From a virus, in IMG/VR virus record IMGVR_UViG_3300042907_000878, positions 1-64,000 of that record: a DNA stretch of 64,000 bases, one strand, 5' to 3'. Shown in pieces: positions 59,204 to 64,000 of this stretch. Position numbers and translations under genes: made by a program. The notes beneath the pieces were generated by a model. It ran no database searches, was not told the DNA's origin, and saw nothing but the letters and a program-made list of their open reading frames with translations. The first letter of the stretch is position 1. The number at the start of each line of letters is the position of its first letter.

Positions 59204-59672
59204 AACTTTTATTTCTCCCCATATTTTCAAAAACCTTCATAGCAGTTTCCACTGATCCAATTGTTGCTTCCCCCGCTAATATTCTAGCCTCAGCTGTTGT
59301 TTTAAGCACTTGCAATTTTAATCCTAGTTTATGATTTCTAATAGCTGAATGATACTTCTCTTCCCATTTTGCATATTTGTCATGACTAACGCCTGTAACA
59401 ATATACCATATACCTTGTTCTGCCCAAGCTTTAACAGCTTTTTCCCTTGCTATAATGCTTTTAAGATGCATAAGGTATTGGTTGAGCAAGAAGATCGAGG
59501 CTTGATAATCTGGAAATGTCATGGATTTTAATTCTTCGCGAGAGTAGTGTAGTATCTTTCCCACCTCATCTGCCTTGTCTCCAAAATCAGTGCCATAATC
59601 TATTTTACTCTCTTTAATCCAATTGTCAATGTTTTCATGAAACTTTTTTATCTTATCTTCTAATTCCTCCAT
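59190..59672 (-). CDS. Helical hypothetical protein
   Basis: The ATG at 59672 (160 residues) has GGAG about ten bases upstream and is preferred over a GTG at 59687. The sequence is helical and charged (MEELEDKIKKFHENIDNWIK, LLNQYLMHLKSIIAREKAVK) with Trp/Tyr near the middle. No motif is recognised. It overlaps the nuclease stop by 13 bases. Confidence 0.45.
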   Translation of the reverse strand: MEELEDKIKKFHENIDNWIKESKIDYGTDFGDKADEVGKILHYSREELKSMTFPDYQASIFLLNQYLMHLKSIIAREKAVKAWAEQGIWYIVTGVSHDKYAKWEEKYHSAIRNHKLGLKLQVLKTTAEARILAGEATIGSVETAMKVFENMGRNKSYERS

Positions 59673-60073
59673 ATCTTGCCTCTCCACTCTTCAATAGATT
59701 CGTTATGAAACAGTTCTATTAACTCTAAATTATTTATTTCACACCACTGCTTCTTATCTCTATCTCTAGCTTGAGCCTTGTAAAAATCCATTTTACTCTT
59801 GAAAAAGAAGTTATTAAACTCTGTGTGCTGTTCACCATGAACTTCAACAATAAGTTTTCTCATAGGAATGAAAAAATCCGCCTTGAGGGTGGATTTTCTA
59901 GTTGATGTCTTTGTCCCCGGTAACACTAGCTCTTCTAAAATTCTATCATTAGGATATTTTTCCTTTAATAGTTCTTTAGCTTTATTATGTAGTCCAGATC
60001 TTTTTTCTGTGTCAACAATATTATTACTTGGAATCCATGAATATTCTTGCTGATCCAATCCTATGATTTTCAA
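59660..60073 (-). CDS. Vsr-like/DUF559-type small nuclease
   Basis: This 137-residue protein has a probable TTG start at 60073 overlapping the recA stop (TTGA), with aagga about 10 bases before. A single nuclease-type domain includes the sequence TLKADFFIPMRKLIVEVHGE followed by QHTEF, giving D66, E77, H79 and H83; D104 and K107 follow (RDRDKKQW). This is the arrangement of Vsr/EDxHD-type nucleases. No DNA-binding arm is present, so it may be a nicking or repair enzyme or a reduced homing endonuclease. Position directly after recA is notable because such enzymes are known from recA loci. Confidence 0.6.
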   Translation of the reverse strand: MKIIGLDQQEYSWIPSNNIVDTEKRSGLHNKAKELLKEKYPNDRILEELVLPGTKTSTRKSTLKADFFIPMRKLIVEVHGEQHTEFNNFFFKSKMDFYKAQARDRDKKQWCEINNLELIELFHNESIEEWRGKIWRN

Positions 60074-61077
60074 TATAACATTTCCTTAACTTTAAGTTCA
60101 AGCAAAGCATAAAATTCTGGATGTTCGCCAAGATAATTATATACTTTTTCCTGCCCCTGAAGTTTAACCTTTTCACTCTCGATAAAATCTAGATTATACC
60201 ATGATCCAGCAACTGAAATTAAACCAAGGTCAATAGCAATCATAAGAATTTCTTGAACTTTATCAATGCCATGACCAAACCTAATCCAACTGTCACAGGT
60301 TTTATATGGCGATCCGATAGAAGAACACAACACATCCCATGTTACCTTAAGGCCGATGACATTCTTATTCTCTTTAGAAGACCCCGCTGCTTCCCAAGGT
60401 ACTACTGTCTTGACTTCCATGCGAGTATCTGCTTGGAATTGGATCTTAACACCACCATCGGCCATTTTTGACTTGCCATAACCACTCGTATTAGTAATCA
60501 TGTGCGTAATAAGAATAATTAAACACTTTTGATTAGGAACTGTTTGCCCCAACTTCTTAACAAAGTCAGAAAGAATCTTAGGTAGCCCCGGCCTTGTCAT
60601 TCCACTAATATCCTCATCAAGATCTCGCAAAGGAATAAGTGATGAGATGGAATCAATTACTAGAACACAACCTTCATTTTCTTTCGCAGCTACTAGTTTT
60701 CTTGCAATGTCAAGAAATGTTTCTGCTGCCAGTGGCTCATCACCAGAACGAATGACCTGAACTTTAGATGGGTCGATTCCCGGAACTTCAAAGTTCATTT
60801 CTTTTAAACGACCCTCAACATCAAGATAGATGATCTTACGACCAAGGGCTTGACAGTTGGCGATAATCTGCATAGTTGTTGTAGTTTTTCCGACCTTTGG
60901 GGGGCCGGACAAGATCATCCAAGAACCCTCTTTAACACCACCACCGAGAGCCAAATCAATAGCAGGACTAATTGATATGGTTTTGTAATTTCTCTTTGTC
61001 TCAAGGACTTTATCTCCTGTAGTAACGTAGTCGCCATACTTTTTTATAAATTCTTTATCCATCACAGTATCAGCCAT
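60070..61077 (-). CDS. recA: RecA-like recombinase
   Basis: I use the ATG at 61077 (335 residues), preceded by aagga; a TTG at 61083 would overlap more. Walker A is GPPKVGKTT (58-66) instead of the usual GPESSGKTT. Other RecA segments are KIIYLDVEGRL, ETFLDIARKLV, VLVIDSISSLIPLRDLD (Walker B) and LIILITHM. The C-terminal domain (VTWDVLCSSIGSPYKTCDSW) fits DNA binding. It promotes strand exchange during phage recombination with the SSB and probably the annealing protein at 41038-41793. Confidence 0.9.
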   Translation of the reverse strand: MADTVMDKEFIKKYGDYVTTGDKVLETKRNYKTISISPAIDLALGGGVKEGSWMILSGPPKVGKTTTTMQIIANCQALGRKIIYLDVEGRLKEMNFEVPGIDPSKVQVIRSGDEPLAAETFLDIARKLVAAKENEGCVLVIDSISSLIPLRDLDEDISGMTRPGLPKILSDFVKKLGQTVPNQKCLIILITHMITNTSGYGKSKMADGGVKIQFQADTRMEVKTVVPWEAAGSSKENKNVIGLKVTWDVLCSSIGSPYKTCDSWIRFGHGIDKVQEILMIAIDLGLISVAGSWYNLDFIESEKVKLQGQEKVYNYLGEHPEFYALLELKVKEMLY

Positions 61078-61513
61078 TTTCAATTTCCTTTAGTCTCTGC
61101 AATAGTGTCTTGTTTCCAAAAGATTGTCTAGGTGTATAAATAGACTCCTTGACTTCTATTATTTCAATTGTATCATGTTTTGGGGCGTTGTCAAGTTCAA
61201 TTCTAATTCTTTGTAAGGAATTTTTGACATTTCTAGCTCCCAGAGAAATAGTCCTGATGCCTTCCTTAGAATTAACAAATTTCATCATAGCATCTTCGCC
61301 AAACTCTTTGATTAGTTTATTTGCTAATCCAATTTGACGAATGTATATACTTTTCCATTTACCTTTATTCCAAAACTTATAAGGTAATGTCCCAGCTTTT
61401 TCATGCTTTGCCTGTCTTTGGCAAATAATCTCAGCAACGTATTGAGCAGGAGTGCAAAAATCCCCGGTAGACGGGGATTTATATTTGCTTAGATCTGTTC
61501 GTCTTTTTGACAT
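61070..61513 (-). CDS. Hypothetical DNA-associated protein
   Basis: I place the start at 61513 (147 residues) rather than 61531. The basic N-terminus (MSKRRTDLSKYKSPSTGDFC) and helices (FGEDAMMKFVNSKEGIRTIS) suggest nucleic-acid binding, but no domain is recognised. Near its beginning the coding sequence holds a strong terminator-like hairpin (61456-61480). It is upstream of recA, overlapping it by eight bases. Confidence 0.45.
   Translation of the reverse strand: MSKRRTDLSKYKSPSTGDFCTPAQYVAEIICQRQAKHEKAGTLPYKFWNKGKWKSIYIRQIGLANKLIKEFGEDAMMKFVNSKEGIRTISLGARNVKNSLQRIRIELDNAPKHDTIEIIEVKESIYTPRQSFGNKTLLQRLKEIENG
61456..61480 (-). promoter_or_regulatory. Intragenic terminator-like hairpin upstream of recA
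   Basis: On the minus strand AAATCCCCG (61480-61472) and CGGGGATTT (61466-61458) form a perfect nine-base stem around a five-base loop, followed by TTTTT extending to 61456. It has the full shape of an intrinsic terminator, yet sits about 33 bases inside the gene at 61070-61513. It could act as an attenuator that is cleared when ribosomes translate the gene. Confidence 0.5.
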
Positions 61514-61980
61514 GAACAATTTTCTCCACAAAGATTTATTCTACGATAAATCAAGTTTTCATTTTCTGGCGTAATCTCTCTGATTTCTTCAGATGTTCCA
61601 AACGCGCACTCAGGCCAATAAAATCTACGGACATGAATTAATCCGTCATCTTCTATTTTTCCAAATGTTATAAAAGAATAAATGGTTTCGCCTAAATCAC
61701 TTACATCTTTTGCAGTTCCGCGAACGATTAGAAGACCGTCTAGTCCAAGATCATTTCTAAACACTTGAACTTCTGGTTGTCCCGGAACAATAACTTTCAC
61801 TTCAACAATATCTTTTGTGTTATTATTGCAGTATTGCCTAGCCCTTGTCCAAGGGTCTTTTTTATCTGGAACGTCGAAATCTGACCAAATTTCAGTTCCA
61901 TCATTTAAAATAAGTTTCCATAGGACTTGTTGTTGCATTAACAGTCCTGTAATGTGAGCGTTATATCCTGTACAAATCAT
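61489..61980 (-). CDS. Hypothetical protein with C-terminal Cys cluster
   Basis: This 163-residue protein starts in a TAATG overlap with the upstream gene. It has a strand-rich body (VLWKLILNDGTEIWSDFDVP, GQPEVQVFRNDLGLDGLLIV), and the end holds a Cys cluster (INLCGENCSCQKDEQI) that might bind metal. No family is recognised. It sits in a string of small unknown genes between phoH and recA. Confidence 0.45.
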   Translation of the reverse strand: MICTGYNAHITGLLMQQQVLWKLILNDGTEIWSDFDVPDKKDPWTRARQYCNNNTKDIVEVKVIVPGQPEVQVFRNDLGLDGLLIVRGTAKDVSDLGETIYSFITFGKIEDDGLIHVRRFYWPECAFGTSEEIREITPENENLIYRRINLCGENCSCQKDEQI

Positions 61981-62246
61981 TAGTCTTCCTTGATTTTATG
62001 AATGCAAGAGGTGACTCTAGATGGTAATACAATGCCATTCGCTCGCCTTTGTTGCGCCGATTCATCAGCCCTCATAGATGCTTGCTCTGTCATTGCTACA
62101 AATCCACGATCTTTTTTACGAGCGAACATAGTGTGCGTATTTGGCAAAGGTGGTGGATCAACTGGGCCATCGGTTTTAACTTCTTCTGGTTTTATCTTAT
62201 TGATATCTGTAGGCTTAGCATTAAGGTCTACTTTTTTCTTTGCCAT
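61980..62246 (-). CDS. Small basic hypothetical protein
   Basis: This 88-residue protein begins MAKKKVDLNAKPTDINKIKP and continues with a Pro-rich linker (DGPVDPPPLPNTHTMFA). It looks largely disordered and shows no motif. It is placed by short gaps and overlaps within the phoH-to-recA gene string. Confidence 0.4.
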   Translation of the reverse strand: MAKKKVDLNAKPTDINKIKPEEVKTDGPVDPPPLPNTHTMFARKKDRGFVAMTEQASMRADESAQQRRANGIVLPSRVTSCIHKIKED

Positions 62247-62248
62247 TA

Positions 62249-62611
62249 TTAATATCCTTTCCTAATAAATTCTCTTTTAGCTTCAAGTAAAAATGTTTCG
62301 CGTCTAGTCTTTAGATAATCGTTATATTTATTAAAAATATATTCATCTACTTTTTTATATCTTGTATCTTGTGCATTTGCTTTTAAAGCATCTACCCCAT
62401 ATGGATCAAAAAGCTGGCCTCTACGATGCTTTATATAATAATAAAGACTTGTTTTTTCATCATTGTTTTCTTTGGCAAACTGAACTACTTTGGCAACACC
62501 GTCTCGTTCTTCACAGTCTTTGCCCGTTTTATCCTTAAAATATATAGAATCCTTTTCTTGAGATATTCCAATTTCGTTTAATTCTTCGGGACTTGAATTT
62601 TTAGCAACCAT
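62249..62611 (-). CDS. Hypothetical charged protein
   Basis: This 120-residue, helix-rich, charged protein has ISQEKDSIYFKDKTGKDCEE near the start and a basic C-terminus (NKYNDYLKTRRETFLLEAKR). Its start overlaps the upstream stop by one base. No family is recognised. Confidence 0.4.
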   Translation of the reverse strand: MVAKNSSPEELNEIGISQEKDSIYFKDKTGKDCEERDGVAKVVQFAKENNDEKTSLYYYIKHRRGQLFDPYGVDALKANAQDTRYKKVDEYIFNKYNDYLKTRRETFLLEAKREFIRKGY

Positions 62612-62841
62612 TATTTACCTAAGCTTTCTAATTTTTCTTTTACCTTTTTTGCACAATCCCATTTGTCAAATCCAGTTACATGGAACTCTCCAGCTTGAGT
62701 CATGCTATGATCTTTAAATAGATCTGAACAATCAACTACCTCTGGGTCTAGGCTTCCATCTGGCAGCATTCTATGTATAAAAATATTAAATCTTACGATT
62801 CCAATATGTGGACCAATATTTCGTTTTGTTCGTTCAATCAT
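62611..62841 (-). CDS. Small hypothetical protein
   Basis: This 76-residue protein (RTKRNIGPHIGIVRFNIFIH, then HVTGFDKWDCAKKVKEKLES) resembles a short alpha/beta domain. It starts in a four-base overlap with the upstream gene. The function is unknown. Confidence 0.4.
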   Translation of the reverse strand: MIERTKRNIGPHIGIVRFNIFIHRMLPDGSLDPEVVDCSDLFKDHSMTQAGEFHVTGFDKWDCAKKVKEKLESLGK

Positions 62842-63179
62842 AATTTACCCGTTTCGATGTATTTTATTTTCTTATCAGGTGATAGACTAGCGATTTTTCG
62901 GTATTCGCTCATTTTTGCCTGATCTTGCATTTTCTTCAAAGATCCGTCCTCTTCCATTCGACGCTGAAGCTGTTCTTTGCCCATTGCCTTGGCGTTCGCC
63001 TCTGCTAATTGGCCAATGGTTTTGACTTCCTTATTCATTATATCAGGTGCGCCGTCTAAGACAACCGAAAGATTTTCGGTTTTACAAGAAGGACAAACCT
63101 TCCATAAGGATTCCTTTATACTGTGAAAGGTTTCAAAATCAGTTGGGCAATTTGAGCATTTGTAGTGATAAATTGGCAT
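62838..63179 (-). CDS. FmdB-like zinc-ribbon protein
   Basis: This 113-residue protein has an N-terminal ribbon with C8-x2-C11 and C29-x2-C32 (MPIYHYKCSNCPTDFETFHS, WKVCPSCKTE), typical of FmdB/CxxC_CxxC_SSSS-type small regulators. After it comes a helical tail (GQLAEANAKAMGKEQLQRRM). It probably binds zinc; the regulatory role often quoted for this family is uncertain. It overlaps the downstream gene by four bases. Confidence 0.7.
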   Translation of the reverse strand: MPIYHYKCSNCPTDFETFHSIKESLWKVCPSCKTENLSVVLDGAPDIMNKEVKTIGQLAEANAKAMGKEQLQRRMEEDGSLKKMQDQAKMSEYRKIASLSPDKKIKYIETGKL

Positions 63180-63180
63180 A

Positions 63181-63444
63181 TTATTCCTCTAATAAATATT
63201 CGTTTGGGTCGTATTCTCTATATTCTTCACCACTCCATATTAAGAATGTTCTATAGCTTTCTCTATATGCAGTTCTTTCCTCTTCTGATAATTTAGATTC
63301 ATCTAATAGCATTTCATAAAATTGAATAAAATCTTCATTGATATATAAGGACTCTTGTTTTATATCTTGAGTTTCTGATTCATAATATACTATGGAGCCA
63401 ATTAAGGCTCCACAGATTAGTATAACAGGTATGATCTTCTTCAC
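63181..63444 (-). CDS. Small membrane-anchored acidic protein
   Basis: This 87-residue protein begins with a Lys pair followed by a hydrophobic stretch (MKKIIPVILICGALIGSIVY), a membrane anchor or uncleaved signal. The remaining 65 residues are strongly acidic with Tyr and Glu (LIWSGEEYREYDPNEYLLEE) and would face the periplasm or outside. It starts in a four-base overlap with the PhoH gene. The function is unknown, perhaps an envelope effect. Confidence 0.5.
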   Translation of the reverse strand: MKKIIPVILICGALIGSIVYYESETQDIKQESLYINEDFIQFYEMLLDESKLSEEERTAYRESYRTFLIWSGEEYREYDPNEYLLEE

Positions 63445-64000
63445 TTTAATCTTTCTAATATTCTACCAATAATTTTATTTCTAACGATGTCGCTAGCTTC
63501 TAATTCGCATATGCCTACACCATCTAGATTTTCTAGTTTGTGGCTGACGCTTTCTAATCCTCCTCTGATACTCATTGGAAGATCCGATTGGTCTGCATCT
63601 CCATTAATCACTGCACGCGAATGTATGCCAATTCTCGTTATAAACATTTTTATTTGCTCAAATGTAGCATTTTGAGCTTCGTCAAGTATCATAAAACAAT
63701 CGTGAAAATTTCTTCCTCTCATATATTCAAGCGGACACATTTCAATAATATCACCATCTCTAAGTTTTTTAACCATATCTCTACCGAGATAAGCATTCAT
63801 CTCCTCGATGATTGGTACTAGATAAGGTTGGATTTTTTCGTCTTTATTTCCCGGTAAAAATCCTAGCCCTCTTCCCGCTTCAACTGTAGGACGTGTAATA
63901 ATTATCTTTGAAATTTTTCCATCTAAAAGCCAACTACAAGCTAAACCGACCGCAACAGATGATTTACCAGATCCTGCTGGTCCGGTACATATAGTCACAT
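63441..64000 (-). CDS. phoH: PhoH-like ATPase, 5' partial
   Basis: The gene runs off the window end; the GTG at 63998 is in frame but sits within the conserved core, so the true start lies beyond 64000. The remaining 185 residues hold Walker A (CTGPAGSGKSSVAVG), then ITRPTVEAGRGLGFLPGNKD, the Walker B motif (CFMILDEAQNATFEQIKMFI) and VINGDADQSDLP. PhoH-family proteins are ATPases with an uncertain, RNA-linked role and are frequent in phages. Confidence 0.9.
   Translation of the reverse strand, partial: VTICTGPAGSGKSSVAVGLACSWLLDGKISKIIITRPTVEAGRGLGFLPGNKDEKIQPYLVPIIEEMNAYLGRDMVKKLRDGDIIEMCPLEYMRGRNFHDCFMILDEAQNATFEQIKMFITRIGIHSRAVINGDADQSDLPMSIRGGLESVSHKLENLDGVGICELEASDIVRNKIIGRILERLK

Overview
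The window is a dense, AT-rich piece of a tailed bacteriophage genome. Genes abut or overlap by a few bases (ATGA and TAATG junctions), no gap exceeds about 150 bases, and hallmark phage proteins are present on both strands: tape measure, tail tube, fibres, DnaB, primase, RecA, dUTPase and PhoH. I see no contractile sheath, and there is one tube candidate followed by a very long (2972-residue) tape measure. A long-tailed siphovirus is therefore the best guess, though I cannot prove it. Terminase, portal and capsid are not in the window. The host cannot be named; ordinary Shine-Dalgarno sites and one excellent sigma70-type promoter point to a bacterium.

Plus strand, 1 to 40553, is the virion module. 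It starts inside a collagen-like fibre (1-1799). Then come a sugar-binding-like small protein, three concanavalin/LamG-type lectin proteins (two of them with one LamG domain nested inside another), an unassigned structural protein, a second 1200-residue collagen-like fibre with a C1q-like domain, and one more lectin-like protein (to 11274). Neck or connector proteins (11294-14814), tail tube (14826), chaperone-like proteins (15911-18151), the tape measure (18263-27181) and five large distal-tail or baseplate candidates (27181-39250) follow. The module ends with a Cys-rich small protein, a structural protein with its own strong ribosome site (39591-40553), a possible structured RNA, and a bidirectional terminator at 40663-40692.

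Minus strand, 64000 to 40697, is the replication and modification module, read right to left. It runs: PhoH (cut by the window edge), small unknowns, RecA, a small nuclease, dUTPase, a strong promoter at 58272-58244, an exported Pro/Gln/Tyr-rich peptide, DnaB helicase, primase, dNMP kinase, a Cas4/RecB-like nuclease, and a DNA polymerase III alpha subunit. The polymerase is split into two genes that flank a DEDDh proofreading exonuclease. After these come SSB, a cluster of about eight glycan-type genes (two GT4 transferases, a GT2-like transferase, a sugar nucleotidyltransferase, a methyltransferase-like protein and three unassigned), a Vsr/EDxHD homing-endonuclease-like gene, a putative single-strand annealing protein and a zinc-ribbon partner.

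The most interesting points are the split polymerase, the nested LamG domains, the Gly-X-Thr fibres encoded beside a phage glycosylation cluster, and several candidate RNA control elements: ahead of the tape measure, in the convergent intergenic region, and upstream of recA.
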